Program-made: the position numbers and the translations under genes
From: an uncultured Lachnospiraceae bacterium
GTDB lineage: Bacteria > Bacillota > Clostridia > Lachnospirales > Lachnospiraceae
NCBI GenBank assembly: GCA_947173495.1
Contig: CAMWFQ010000008.1
Coordinates: 62,001 to 126,000, forward strand
Direction: 5' to 3'
Length of the DNA stretch: 64,000 nt
In this document: positions 33,682-41,729 of the stretch, one piece after another
Layout of the letters: every line of letters begins with the position of its first letter
Numbering within the stretch: the first letter of the stretch is position 1
Notes under the pieces: generated by a model
Database searches by the model: none
What the model saw: only the letters and a program-made list of their open reading frames with translations
What the model was told of the DNA's origin: nothing

Positions 33682-34164
33682 ATGGAAGAAAAGAAAAACA
33701 TACTTACCTATGAAGGTCTGAGAAAATATGAGGAGGAGCTTCATGACCTTAAGGTGGTAAAAAGACAGGAAGTAGCGCAGAAGATCAAGGAAGCAAGAGA
33801 GCAGGGAGACCTGTCGGAGAATGCGGAATACGATGCCGCCAAGGATGAACAGCGCGACATTGAAGCAAGGATCGAAGAGCTGGAAAAGATTCTGAAGAAT
33901 GTGGAAGTGGTCGTGGAGGACGAGGTGGATCTTGACAAGATCAACATCGGATGCTGTGTTAAGATCAGAGATATAGAGTATAATGAGGATTTTGAATATA
34001 AAATTGTAGGTTCCACAGAGGCAAACAGCTTAAAGGGGAAAATTTCCAATGAGTCGCCGGTAGGAAAGGCTCTGATCGGTCAGAAACTGGGCGATATTGT
34101 GGAAGTCGAGACCCAGGCCGGTGTGCTGAAATATCAGGTGCTTGAGATTCAGAGATCCAATTAA
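33682..34164 (+). CDS. greA: Transcription elongation factor GreA
   Basis: GreA enters the secondary channel of RNA polymerase and stimulates cleavage of backtracked RNA. The 160-residue product has the coiled-coil domain (EKKNILTYEGLRKYEEELHDLK, then KEAREQGDLSENAEYDAAKDEQ, whose acidic loop reaches the active site) and the C-terminal globular domain (NESPVGKALIGQKLGDIVEV). The frame is open from 33664, but ATG 33682 is the family start and lies after GGGAGGACAGTCGGCA. lysS follows 22 bp downstream. Confidence 0.96.
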   Translation: MEEKKNILTYEGLRKYEEELHDLKVVKRQEVAQKIKEAREQGDLSENAEYDAAKDEQRDIEARIEELEKILKNVEVVVEDEVDLDKINIGCCVKIRDIEYNEDFEYKIVGSTEANSLKGKISNESPVGKALIGQKLGDIVEVETQAGVLKYQVLEIQRSN

Positions 34165-34186
34165 TGTCTGACAGGAGGGATAAAGA

Positions 34187-35701
34187 GTGGCGGCACAGCA
34201 GAATAACCAACCGCAAAAGGGCAACGGCGGCCAGGAACAGGATCTGGGACAGCTGTTAAAGATCAGAAGAGAAAAGCTTACTGCACTTCAGGAGGCGGGA
34301 AAAGATCCCTTTCAGATCACTAAATTTGATGTAACAGCCCACAGCGGGGAAATCAAAGAGAATTATGAACAGATGGAAGGAAAAAATGTTTCCATAGCCG
34401 GTCGTATTATGCAGAAAAGGGTAATGGGAAAGGCATCTTTCTGTAACGTTCAGGATCTGAAAGGAAATATTCAGTCCTATGTGGCAAGGGACAGTATTGG
34501 AGAAGAGCCTTATGCCGACTTTAAAAAATATGATGTAGGGGATATTGTGGGAATCACAGGAGAGGTCTTCAAGACCAAAACCGGAGAGATCTCCATTCAT
34601 GCAGCCAGTGTCACACTACTTTCCAAGAGCCTTCAGATCCTGCCGGAAAAATACCACGGGCTGACCAATACAGATATCCGCTATCGTCAGAGATATACGG
34701 ATCTGATCATGAATGAGGAAGTAAAGGAGACCTTTGTCAAGCGGTCAAAGATCATATCCGCTATCAGGAGATATCTGGATGACCAGGGATTTATGGAAGT
34801 GGAGACTCCCATGCTGGTATCTAATGCCGGGGGCGCGGCCGCGCGGCCCTTTGAGACCCATTTTAATGCGCTGGACGAGGATGTAAAGCTGCGTATTTCG
34901 CTGGAATTATACCTTAAGAGGCTGATTGTGGGAGGCATGGAGCGGGTATATGAGATTGGACGAGTCTTCAGAAATGAAGGACTGGATACCAGGCATAATC
35001 CGGAGTTTACGCTGATGGAGCTTTACCAGGCATATACAGATTACAACGGCATGATGGACCTGACGGAGAATATGTTCCGATATGTGGCCGGTGAGGTTTG
35101 CGGCACAACAACGGTTCCCTATGGGGAGCATATGATCGATCTGGGGAAACCCTTTGAGCGGATCACCATGGTGGAGGCGGTCAAAAAGTACACGGGTATT
35201 GATTTTGACCAGATTCCCGATACTGCCGCCGCCAAAAAGCTTGCGGATGAAAAGGAAGTCCACTATGAAGGAAGACATACAAAGGGCGATATTCTGAACC
35301 TGTTTTTTGAGGAATTTGTAGAAGAACATCTGGTACAGCCCACGTTTGTCATGGACCACCCGGTGGAGATTTCTCCTCTGACCAAGAGAAAGCCGGACAA
35401 GCCGGATTATGTGGAGCGTTTTGAGCTGTTTATCACGGGACGGGAAATGTGCAATGCCTATTCCGAGCTGAATGACCCTGTTGACCAGCGAGAGCGCTTT
35501 AAGGCGCAGGAGGCGGCACTGGCAGCGGGGGATGAGGAAGCGAACACAACGGACGAAGACTTCATGAATGCACTGGAAATCGGCATGCCGCCTACCGGAG
35601 GAATAGGATACGGAATCGACAGACTGGTGATGCTGCTCACGAATTCGCCGGCTATAAGGGATGTTTTACTGTTCCCGACAATGAAAAGTCTGGATAAGTA
35701 A
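34187..35701 (+). CDS. lysS: Lysyl-tRNA synthetase, class II
   Basis: This enzyme charges lysine to tRNA-Lys. The 504-residue product has an N-terminal OB-fold anticodon-binding domain and the three class II motifs: motif 1 around [16 protein letters not shown], motif 2 [17 protein letters not shown] and motif 3 [15 protein letters not shown]. Translation begins with GTG 34187 (GTG GCG GCA), 8 bases after AGGAGGG. The greA-lysS order is conserved in Firmicutes. No T-box precedes it here. Confidence 0.96.
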   Translation: MAAQQNNQPQKGNGGQEQDLGQLLKIRREKLTALQEAGKDPFQITKFDVTAHSGEIKENYEQMEGKNVSIAGRIMQKRVMGKASFCNVQDLKGNIQSYVARDSIGEEPYADFKKYDVGDIVGITGEVFKTKTGEISIHAASVTLLSKSLQILPEKYHGLTNTDIRYRQRYTDLIMNEEVKETFVKRSKIISAIRRYLDDQGFMEVETPMLVSNAGGAAARPFETHFNALDEDVKLRISLELYLKRLIVGGMERVYEIGRVFRNEGLDTRHNPEFTLMELYQAYTDYNGMMDLTENMFRYVAGEVCGTTTVPYGEHMIDLGKPFERITMVEAVKKYTGIDFDQIPDTAAAKKLADEKEVHYEGRHTKGDILNLFFEEFVEEHLVQPTFVMDHPVEISPLTKRKPDKPDYVERFELFITGREMCNAYSELNDPVDQRERFKAQEAALAAGDEEANTTDEDFMNALEIGMPPTGGIGYGIDRLVMLLTNSPAIRDVLLFPTMKSLDK

Positions 35702-35945
35702 AAAGGATTGAAACAGGGGCATTTACAGGCATTTCAAATGGCTGATATTTGCAGTTTACGACAGAGTTACGACAAATGACGGGCATGGAATATCGTAAAA
35801 ATTTAAGACATCATTACTTATAGAGATATAGGTGGTGGTGTCTTTACAGCCTTCGGGAGGATTTTATGCCCGATAATGCGAGCATTATGATTGCCCGCAA
35901 CAGGAAGTCCGGGAAGAAACAGGAGGATGAAAGGAAACGGAACAG
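35702..35945 (+). other. Intergenic region after lysS with short direct repeats
   Basis: The 244-bp gap has no strong terminator that I can see. TTACGACA occurs twice 11 bp apart (35757-35764 and 35768-35775). A perfect ATAATGC-ga-GCATTAT dyad lies near 35875, inside the small frame listed next. I assign no function to the repeats. Confidence 0.4.
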
Positions 35946-35949
35946 ATGA
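35866..35949 (+). CDS. 27-residue basic peptide upstream of and overlapping the ArsC-like gene
   Basis: ATG 35866 follows TTCGGGAGG with ideal 5-base spacing. It encodes MPDNASIMIARNRKSGKKQE and seven more charged residues, then stops at TGA 35947-35949. The next gene starts at ATG 35946, a 4-base ATGA overlap typical of translational coupling. It is highly basic and hydrophilic. It may be a leader peptide or a small protein; nothing proves expression. Confidence 0.4.
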   Translation: MPDNASIMIARNRKSGKKQEDERKRNR

Positions 35950-36302
35950 TAAAGATAAAGGTATATTGCTACTCAAAGTGTACAACCTGCAAGAAAGCCC
36001 TGAAGTGGCTGGATGATAACAAGATTGAGTATCAGCTGATCGATATCAGAGAGAATCATCCGGATGAGGAGACGCTGCGTCAGCTCCATAAGAAGAGCGG
36101 TCTTTCACTGAAAAAGTTCTTTAATACCAGTGGACAGCTTTATCGGGAGATGGAGCTGTCGAAGAAGCTGCCTGATATGAGTGAGGATGATATGTTCAAA
36201 CTCCTGGCATCGGACGGTATGCTTGTGAAGCGGCCGTTGCTCATTACCAGGGATAAGGTGCTGACCGGATTTAAGGAGGATGACTGGAGGGAGGCGTTAT
36301 GA
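35946..36302 (+). CDS. ArsC/Spx family thioredoxin-fold protein
   Basis: The 118-residue product has the fold and length of arsenate reductase/Spx/YffB proteins. A CxxC pair (YSKCTTCKKALKWL, Cys12 and Cys15) is followed by the typical DIRENHPDEETLRQL and the closing RPLLITRDKVLTGFKEDDW. True Spx binds RNA polymerase alpha, while ArsC-type enzymes reduce arsenate. The CxxC spacing fits the Spx/MgsR side, but the two cannot be separated by reading alone. No arsenic genes lie nearby. Confidence 0.85.
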   Translation: MIKIKVYCYSKCTTCKKALKWLDDNKIEYQLIDIRENHPDEETLRQLHKKSGLSLKKFFNTSGQLYREMELSKKLPDMSEDDMFKLLASDGMLVKRPLLITRDKVLTGFKEDDWREAL

Positions 36303-36350
36303 GCAGACGGCAGGATCTCCGGAAATATTGGGAGGCGGGACTGAGCTAAA

Positions 36351-37094
36351 GTGCGTGATTTTGTGTTTGAATACATTAGAAAAAAATATAAGATTGAGCC
36401 GGAGTATCCCTGGGAAAAATATGACAGCAACGCTGTATTCAGGCATGCTGACAATAAAAAATGGTTTGCGCTTGTGATGAATGTCCGGAGAGACAAGCTG
36501 GGACAGCACGGGAATGAATATGTCGACGTGGTCAATCTGAAGATGGATGATATGTTCTTTCGGGACATGCTGATCCGGCAGGAGGGAATTCTGCCGGCAT
36601 ATCATATGAATAAACAGCATTGGATCACAGTGCTTTTAGATGGGACGGTTCCGGATGACAGAGTGTTTGATCTGATCGATATGAGCTTTACGGCTACTGC
36701 CTCTGCAAAGAAGAAGAAAAAGATCAGAGGCCCGAAAGAGTGGATCATTCCGGCTAATCCGAAGTTTTATGATATCGTCCGTGCATTTGATGAGACGGAT
36801 GAGATCAACTGGAAGCAGGGAGCCGGGATAAAAGCGGGAGATACCGTGTTCATGTATGTGGCGGCGCCGGTGTCTGCCATCCTGTATAAATGCAAGGTGA
36901 GGGAGACGGATATTCCGTACAGGTATCAGGATGGAAATCTGACCATCAGGGCAGTGATGAAGATAAAGCTGCTGAAGCGATATCATGCGGAGAAGTTTAC
37001 CTTTGAAGTGTTGAAAGAAGAGTATGGGATATTTGCTGTCAGGGGGCCGAGAGGAATACCGCATTCTCTGAGCGAGGCGTTGAAGGCGGAGTGA
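36351..37094 (+). CDS. MmcQ/YjbR domain fused to a PUA/EVE-like domain
   Basis: The 247-residue product has two parts. Residues 1-115 match MmcQ/YjbR (DUF419), a small DNA-binding-like fold (HADNKKWFALVMNVRRDKLG, VVNLKMDDMFFRDML, GILPAYHMNKQHWITVLLDGTVPDD). After a KKKKK linker, residues 125-245 resemble an EVE/PUA-like domain (EWIIPANPKFYDIVRAFDE, GDTVFMYVAAPVSAILYKCKV). EVE domains bind modified nucleobases and often occur in defence loci. The start is GTG 36351, as no in-frame ATG gives the full MmcQ domain. The AAA ATPase gene begins right at its stop. Confidence 0.8.
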   Translation: MRDFVFEYIRKKYKIEPEYPWEKYDSNAVFRHADNKKWFALVMNVRRDKLGQHGNEYVDVVNLKMDDMFFRDMLIRQEGILPAYHMNKQHWITVLLDGTVPDDRVFDLIDMSFTATASAKKKKKIRGPKEWIIPANPKFYDIVRAFDETDEINWKQGAGIKAGDTVFMYVAAPVSAILYKCKVRETDIPYRYQDGNLTIRAVMKIKLLKRYHAEKFTFEVLKEEYGIFAVRGPRGIPHSLSEALKAE

Positions 37095-37096
37095 AG

Positions 37097-37828
37097 ATGA
37101 ATAATAATGAGCAGCTTCCTATAAGGGGGCTGAGTATTGACTGGGATAAGATTGAGCCACGGAGTTATCTGAGAGGGATAGAATCAATTGCCGGCTTGCA
37201 TCAACTGGAGTTCCATAAGCCGATTACATTCTTTGTGGGTGAAAACGGAAGTGGGAAGTCAACGCTGCTAGAGGCAATAGCAGTGGCATATGGGTTTAAT
37301 CCGGAGGGAGGCACAAGGAATTACAGATTCTCGACCTATGACTCTCACTCGGAGCTGTGTGAAGCCGTTCGTCTGATCAAGGGATACCATAAGCCGGGCT
37401 GGGGATACTTTCTCCGCGCAGAGAGCTTTTATAATGTTGCCACCGCAGAGGATGAATACAGCAGAGAACCGGGCGGAAGACCGCAGCATTTCCATGAGAA
37501 ATCCCACGGAGAGAGTTTTCTTGTGATGGCACAAAGCAATTTTAAGTCCAATGGCATTTATCTTCTGGATGAGCCGGAGGCGGCATTGTCACCACAGAGA
37601 CAGCTTACGCTGCTGCTTGAGATCGTGGGATGCGCCCGTGCGGAATCACAGTTTATCATTGCGACACACTCCCCCATCCTGTTGAGTATACCGGATTCGG
37701 AAATCTTTTCATTCGATGACGGGCAGATCCATACATGCAGTTATGAAGAGACCGGCAGTTATCAGGTTACGGAGATGTTCATCAATAACAGGGAACAGAT
37801 ATTACACAGACTTCTGGATGCGGAATAA
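37097..37828 (+). CDS. AAA/ABC-type ATPase, stand-alone
   Basis: The 243-residue ATPase has Walker A FVGENGSGKSTLLEAIAV, a signature-like stretch SHGESFLVM, Walker B GIYLLDEPEAALSPQRQ and the switch histidine in FIIATHSPILLS. No membrane partner or nuclease is adjacent, so it is the COG3910-like predicted ATPase rather than a transporter subunit. ATG 37097 follows GGCGGAGTGAAG; a GTG two codons earlier overlaps the previous stop. Coupling to the MmcQ-EVE gene suggests a shared role, which I cannot name. Confidence 0.85.
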   Translation: MNNNEQLPIRGLSIDWDKIEPRSYLRGIESIAGLHQLEFHKPITFFVGENGSGKSTLLEAIAVAYGFNPEGGTRNYRFSTYDSHSELCEAVRLIKGYHKPGWGYFLRAESFYNVATAEDEYSREPGGRPQHFHEKSHGESFLVMAQSNFKSNGIYLLDEPEAALSPQRQLTLLLEIVGCARAESQFIIATHSPILLSIPDSEIFSFDDGQIHTCSYEETGSYQVTEMFINNREQILHRLLDAE

Positions 37829-37915
37829 TGTGCCGGGGATGCAGTTCTCATATCTGGAACTGTTTTAAAAATCTGATCTGCAAGGAGCAGAATGAACTGT
37901 ACAGGAGTAACGTTT

Positions 37916-39061
37916 ATGTCCTTTAAGATTGTACGGAATGATATTACCAAAATGAATACCCAGGCCATTGTGAATACGGCAAGCGCCCGACCGGCAGTGG
38001 GGGCAGGCTGCGACCACGCTGTCTATATGGCGGCAGGATATGAGGAGCTCCTTGATTACAGAAAGAAAAAGATCGGTTTTGTCAGGGAAGGCGATGCGTT
38101 CATTACGCCGGGATTTCATCTGCAGGCGCAGTATATTATTCATGCGGTAAGTCCTCTGTACAGGGATGGAAGGCAGGGAGAGGAAGAAATGCTTCGTTCC
38201 TGCTACCGCAAAAGTCTTGCGATTGCGGCAGAGAACGGTATTAAATCCATTGCGTTTCCACTGATTTCCACAGGAAGCTTCGGTTATCCGCGGGAAGAAG
38301 GAATGAGGATTGCCGTGGATGAGATAAAGGCCAGTCTTTCTACTCATGAAATGCAGGTTTATCTGGTGGTCTTTGATTCCGGGGCGACACGGCTTGGAGA
38401 GCGTATTTATCCGGATTTGGAAGCATACATTGATCAGAACTACGTCAGGGAAAAGGGCAGGGAAGAATATTGCGGCGTTTTTCCGGCTATGCCGGCTGCA
38501 CCGGACAAATCAGCTGTATCGGGTAAATCAGCTGCACCGTATAAGCCGACTGCACCGCATAAACCGGCCGCGCCGCGCATGCCGGCGCCAAACAGGGCAA
38601 TGCCACAGGCGCTGCCGGCAGTACCGCCCAAAAGAAGATTCCCAGGTCCCGGGAAAAAGGAGAAATATGAGGATGCTCTGGAAACGCTGGAGGGGGAGCT
38701 GGCAGTGCGGATGAAGCATATGTCGGACACATTTCCCCAGTATCTGATGTATTTAATAGAGCGCAAGGGAATGGAAAGCACAGAGGTTTACAAGAGGGCG
38801 GTTATAGACAGAAAGGTATTTTCGAAGATCAGGAACAACCCGGATTATCACCCGAAGAAAATTACGGCTTTATGCCTGTGTGTGGGAGCCAGGCTGAGCC
38901 TGGATGAATCAAAGGATTTGCTGTCCAGAGCAGGCTATGCGCTGTCCCCCTGCGATAAGACGGACATTATTTTTTCCTATTTTATAGAGCATGAAATCTA
39001 TGATATGATTGAGCTTGACATTCAGCTGGAGGAACATGGTCTGCCCTGCCTTATATCGTAA
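37916..39061 (+). CDS. Macro domain protein with Pro/Ala linker and C-terminal helical domain
   Basis: Residues 1-165 form a macro domain that should bind ADP-ribose or related ligands (FKIVRNDITKMNTQAIVNTA, PLISTGSFGYP). Residues about 190-250 are a low-complexity linker of repeated KxAAP and HKPxAP units. The last 125 residues form a helical domain (VIDRKVFSKIRNNPDYHPKKITALCLCVGARLSLDESKDLL) that I recall in Clostridia but cannot name; it looks like a helix-turn-helix-type module. ATG 37892 also has a binding site. ATG 37916 gives the family N-terminus MSFKIVRND and follows ACAGGAGTAACGTTT. Confidence 0.85.
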   Translation: MSFKIVRNDITKMNTQAIVNTASARPAVGAGCDHAVYMAAGYEELLDYRKKKIGFVREGDAFITPGFHLQAQYIIHAVSPLYRDGRQGEEEMLRSCYRKSLAIAAENGIKSIAFPLISTGSFGYPREEGMRIAVDEIKASLSTHEMQVYLVVFDSGATRLGERIYPDLEAYIDQNYVREKGREEYCGVFPAMPAAPDKSAVSGKSAAPYKPTAPHKPAAPRMPAPNRAMPQALPAVPPKRRFPGPGKKEKYEDALETLEGELAVRMKHMSDTFPQYLMYLIERKGMESTEVYKRAVIDRKVFSKIRNNPDYHPKKITALCLCVGARLSLDESKDLLSRAGYALSPCDKTDIIFSYFIEHEIYDMIELDIQLEEHGLPCLIS

Positions 39062-39069
39062 ATTTTTCA

Positions 39070-39097
39070 GAGGTCGCTTTCAGGGCGACTTCTTTTT
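39070..39097 (+). terminator. Terminator after the macro-domain gene
   Basis: GAGGTCGC (39070-39077) pairs with GCGACTTC (39085-39092) with one G-T pair and runs into five T. Confidence 0.85.
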
Positions 39098-39169
39098 CTT
39101 CCTGGTTTGTTATAGTGGATTTACAAACCAAAAGGAGGCTGCGCAGAGCGGCGGAAAGCGAGGCAGGAT

Positions 39170-39847
39170 ATGAGAAAGGGATTAACAGAGCTGGTATTTA
39201 TTTTGGACAGAAGCGGGTCAATGTCCGGGCTGGAGGCTGATACCATCGGCGGATTTAATGGGATGATTGAAAAGCAGAAGAAGGAAGAAGGAGAAGCGTT
39301 CGTATCAGTGGTTCTCTTTAACGATCAGACGCAGGTGCTCTATGACCGCGTGAATTTGCGGAAGATAGAGCCCATGAATGACAGGCAGTACTATGTCGGA
39401 GGATATACGGCGCTTCTGGATGCAGTCGGCGGTGCGATCCGCCATATTAAGAATGTCCACAAATATGCCAGAAAAGAGGATGTGCCGGAAAAGACACTCT
39501 TCATCATTACCACGGACGGGATGGAAAATTCCAGTCAGAAATACACTTATGAAAAGGTGAGAAAAATGGTGGAGCATGAGAAAAGGAAGTATCACTGGGA
39601 GTTTTTGTTCCTGGGAGCCAATATAGACGCGGTCCGGGTGGCAGGGCAATTCGGAATTCAGAAAAGCCGGGCGGTCAGGTATGAATGCGATGGAGCCGGG
39701 ACAAGACTGAACTATCAGGTGATGTCGAATATTGTCAGCTGCGCCAGGATGTCCGCAACTGCTATGGATATGGAGAACGCCATGGATGAGGAAACGCTCC
39801 TGGCTCCCATCCGCGAGGATTATGCACGCAGGCACAGAAGCAATTAA
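39170..39847 (+). CDS. Von Willebrand factor A domain protein
   Basis: The 225-residue protein is essentially one VWA domain. The metal-ion site is complete: DRSGSMSG (DxSxS), the threonine in GGYTALLDAVG and the aspartate in ITTDGMENSS. It has no signal peptide or membrane helix, so it should act in the cytoplasm as a metal-dependent protein-binding module. Such stand-alone VWA proteins often sit beside ATPases or stress genes, as here. A GGTTTGT/ACAAACC hairpin (39104-39129) lies between the upstream terminator and ATG 39170, and may affect expression. Confidence 0.88.
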   Translation: MRKGLTELVFILDRSGSMSGLEADTIGGFNGMIEKQKKEEGEAFVSVVLFNDQTQVLYDRVNLRKIEPMNDRQYYVGGYTALLDAVGGAIRHIKNVHKYARKEDVPEKTLFIITTDGMENSSQKYTYEKVRKMVEHEKRKYHWEFLFLGANIDAVRVAGQFGIQKSRAVRYECDGAGTRLNYQVMSNIVSCARMSATAMDMENAMDEETLLAPIREDYARRHRSN

Positions 39848-39950
39848 GCTTCCGTGTCTGCCGTAACCAGTGGCGCACCATATGAAAGTACAGAAACGGC
39901 AGCAAAAGTATTTACTGATAATGGACAATCTGCTAAAGTAAATATCTGGA

Positions 39951-39990
39951 TTCAGTACATTTATTGCGCAGACCGTAAGAAAGCATGTAT
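39951..39990 (+). repeat. Hairpin repeat of the TGCGC/GCGCA type, copy 3 (degenerate)
   Basis: GGATTCAG and ATTGCGCAGACCGTAAGAAAGCA match the flanks of copy 2 near 18.13 kb, but the left stem arm is lost. Confidence 0.35.
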
Positions 39991-40034
39991 TCTGTCGAGA
40001 GTAAATCCGGATTTCGCCGAAGGCTGAATAGTTA

Positions 40035-40074
40035 CTATGAAAGTCAAAGACTTTCATAGCATGGATGGCCATGC
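40035..40074 (+). promoter_or_regulatory. Hairpins in the leader of the ThrE-type exporter
   Basis: CTATGAAAGTC (40035-40045) pairs perfectly with GACTTTCATAG (40049-40059) around AAA. It is followed at once by GCATGG/CCATGC (40059-40074). They lie about 65 bp before the start codon. The rest of the 290-bp gap shows only repeat copy 3. Confidence 0.5.
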
Positions 40075-40138
40075 GGCCCGCGAAAGCGGCAGGCTGAGCA
40101 TGATGGGGGTTTACAGAGAAATCAGAGAGAAGGATGTT

Positions 40139-40933
40139 ATGAGCGAAACAAAACCGAAGCAGGATGATAATAAGGTTCTGGAGGCGGCCATGGAGGCCGG
40201 ACATATTCTGCTGGAAAACGGGGCGGAGATTTCCAGAGTGGAGGAAACCATGGAGCGGATATGCCGGCATTTCGGAGTGGAATCTGAAAGCTTTTTTGTG
40301 CTGAGCAACGGTATTTTTACAACAGGGAGCCAAAGCCCGGGGGGACAGTTTGCAAAGGTTTTGCATATTCCGGTAAAAGGAGCGCGGCTCGACAGGGTAG
40401 TGGCAGTTAATCAGCTTTCACGAGAGGTAGAAGAAGGGCGTTACAGTATAGAACAAACCAGACAAAGGCTGGAGCAGATACGGCGGATGCCGGGAAAAAG
40501 CTTCCGTATACAGGTATTGTCATCAGGAGCAGGCAGCGCCGGCTTTTGCTACCTTCTTGGCGGAAGCCTGACGGACAGTGCGGCAGCGTTTGTATCCGGT
40601 GTTCTGCTATATATTTATGTATTGTCGATCAGCAGATTTCATATATCCAAAATTACGAAGAATATATGCGGCGGTGCATGGGTTACATGTATCTGTATCC
40701 TTAGCTACCGTCTGGGAATGGGAGAAAATCTCAGCCAAATGATCATGGGCTCGATCATGCCTCTTGTGCCCGGAGTCCCGTTTACCAATGGGATACGTGA
40801 TATAGCGGATGGAGATTATATTTCCGGGGCAGTGAGACTTTTGGATGCAATTCTGGTGTTTTTGTGTGTGGCAATTGGTGTGGGAGTGATGTTTATTATT
40901 TATCACCGCGTGTTTGGAGGAATATTGCTATGA
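40139..40933 (+). CDS. Threonine/serine exporter, ThrE large-domain subunit
   Basis: The 264-residue product is the N-terminal half of a ThrE-type exporter, split into two proteins as in many Firmicutes. A cytoplasmic stretch spans about residues 1-115 (VLEAAMEAGHILLENGAEISRVEETMERICRHFG). Five or so membrane helices follow from AGSAGFCYLLGGSL to FLCVAIGVGVMFIIY, with the conserved MPLVPGVPFTNGIRDIADGDYISG loop. The frame opens at 40037. ATG 40139 is chosen because GAGAAGGATGTT precedes it and the family domain begins soon after. Its stop overlaps the next start. Confidence 0.9.
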   Translation: MSETKPKQDDNKVLEAAMEAGHILLENGAEISRVEETMERICRHFGVESESFFVLSNGIFTTGSQSPGGQFAKVLHIPVKGARLDRVVAVNQLSREVEEGRYSIEQTRQRLEQIRRMPGKSFRIQVLSSGAGSAGFCYLLGGSLTDSAAAFVSGVLLYIYVLSISRFHISKITKNICGGAWVTCICILSYRLGMGENLSQMIMGSIMPLVPGVPFTNGIRDIADGDYISGAVRLLDAILVFLCVAIGVGVMFIIYHRVFGGILL

Positions 40934-41367
40934 TGGGTCAGACGGCAGCCGCCTTTTTGGGTACAGTGGCTTTTTCGGTTCTTTATGGTGTGCCGCGGCA
41001 ATATTATGTTTACTGTGGTCTTGTGGGGGGCGCCGGCTGGCTGTTTTATTCAGTGCTGACAGGCTGTACCCCATGTACGGTTACAGAGGCTACGTTTTTT
41101 GCAACCTTCCTGGTGGTTCTGCTTTCCCGCTTCCTGGCAGTCTGGGAGAGGTGTCCGGCCACTGTGTTTTTAACGACCGGGATTTTTCCTCTGGTGCCGG
41201 GGGCGGGAATTTACTGGACTGCGTACTATCTTGTGACAGACCGTCCGGCGGAGGCGGCTGACAACGGATTTGCGGCGATTAAGGCGGCCTTTGCTATTGT
41301 GCTGGGGATTGTACTGGTGTTTGAAGTGCCGGACAGATTTTTCAGGACGAAAAGGAAGCACAGATAA
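40930..41367 (+). CDS. Threonine/serine exporter, ThrE small-domain subunit
   Basis: The 145-residue membrane protein has four or five helices (TAAAFLGTVAFSVLYGV, LVGGAGWLFYSVL, ATFFATFLVVLLSRFLAVW, IKAAFAIVLGIVLVFEV) and the PLVPGAGIYWTAYYL motif that mirrors the partner's PLVPGVPF. ATG 40930 overlaps the stop of the large subunit (ATGA), so the two are made together, probably as one transporter that exports serine or threonine. The open frame continues upstream, but that part overlaps the partner. Confidence 0.9.
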   Translation: MMGQTAAAFLGTVAFSVLYGVPRQYYVYCGLVGGAGWLFYSVLTGCTPCTVTEATFFATFLVVLLSRFLAVWERCPATVFLTTGIFPLVPGAGIYWTAYYLVTDRPAEAADNGFAAIKAAFAIVLGIVLVFEVPDRFFRTKRKHR

Positions 41368-41369
41368 AA

Positions 41370-41541
41370 TGAATATTTACAGTCACCAGGGAAGTGATTC
41401 CCGCGAGTTATGAGCCAGGCGCCTGCAAAGCAGACATTCATGACAATAGAAAACTTGCTTTCTATTGTATGGCGAATGACGCGGGGATTGACTTCGGATC
41501 AGGCGGTATAGCCCGGATTACAAGGGTGGTACCGCTTTTTT
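41370..41541 (+). promoter_or_regulatory. T-box-type leader without a matching gene (orphan, possibly truncated)
   Basis: AAGGGTGGTACCGC (41522-41535) is the conserved T-box sequence that pairs with uncharged tRNA acceptor ends. It forms the 3' arm of a terminator with GCGGTA (41503-41508), ended by six T. Upstream are a perfect 10-bp hairpin ACAATAGAAA/TTTCTATTGT (41443-41468) and smaller stems. Only about 170 nt lie between the exporter stop and the terminator, short for a full stem I, so the specifier codon cannot be read. The next gene is a sugar-binding protein with its own promoter. Confidence 0.75.
41503..41541 (+). terminator. T-box terminator
   Basis: GCGGTA pairs with TACCGC, followed by TTTTTT. 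The 3' arm is inside the T-box sequence, as expected for a transcription-attenuating T-box. Confidence 0.8.
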
Positions 41542-41601
41542 GTGTTCAGCCGTTTTCAAATCCTGCATGACCTGAATTATTTCATGCAACATAAATACAG
41601 G

Positions 41602-41651
41602 TTGACAGTTTCAAACAAGTGTGCTATTTTTAGATAAGGATAACGTTAACC
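41602..41651 (+). promoter_or_regulatory. Promoter and LacI-type operator of the sugar ABC locus
   Basis: TTGACA (41602-41607) and TATTTT (41625-41630) are 17 bp apart. GGATAACGTTAACC (41638-41651), an almost perfect palindrome with the central CG typical of LacI-family sites, overlaps the expected transcription start. It is the likely target of the LacI-type regulator at 46.2 kb. Confidence 0.7.
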
Positions 41652-41729
41652 TAAAACAAAATAAAGGTAATTTATGGTAAATGTTCAGACAATTTAAGCA
41701 GGAATGAAAGATGCGAAGGAGGGCCGACA

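Noticed and set aside
37091-37828. AAA ATPase as part of a Gabija- or OLD-type defence pair
   Set aside because: There is no TOPRIM/OLD nuclease domain in the protein and no helicase or nuclease gene beside it.
41370-41541. T-box as the regulator of the sugar ABC operon
   Set aside because: T-boxes sense tRNA charging, and the operon has a sigma-A promoter and LacI-type operator downstream of the T-box terminator. A link is possible only by readthrough.
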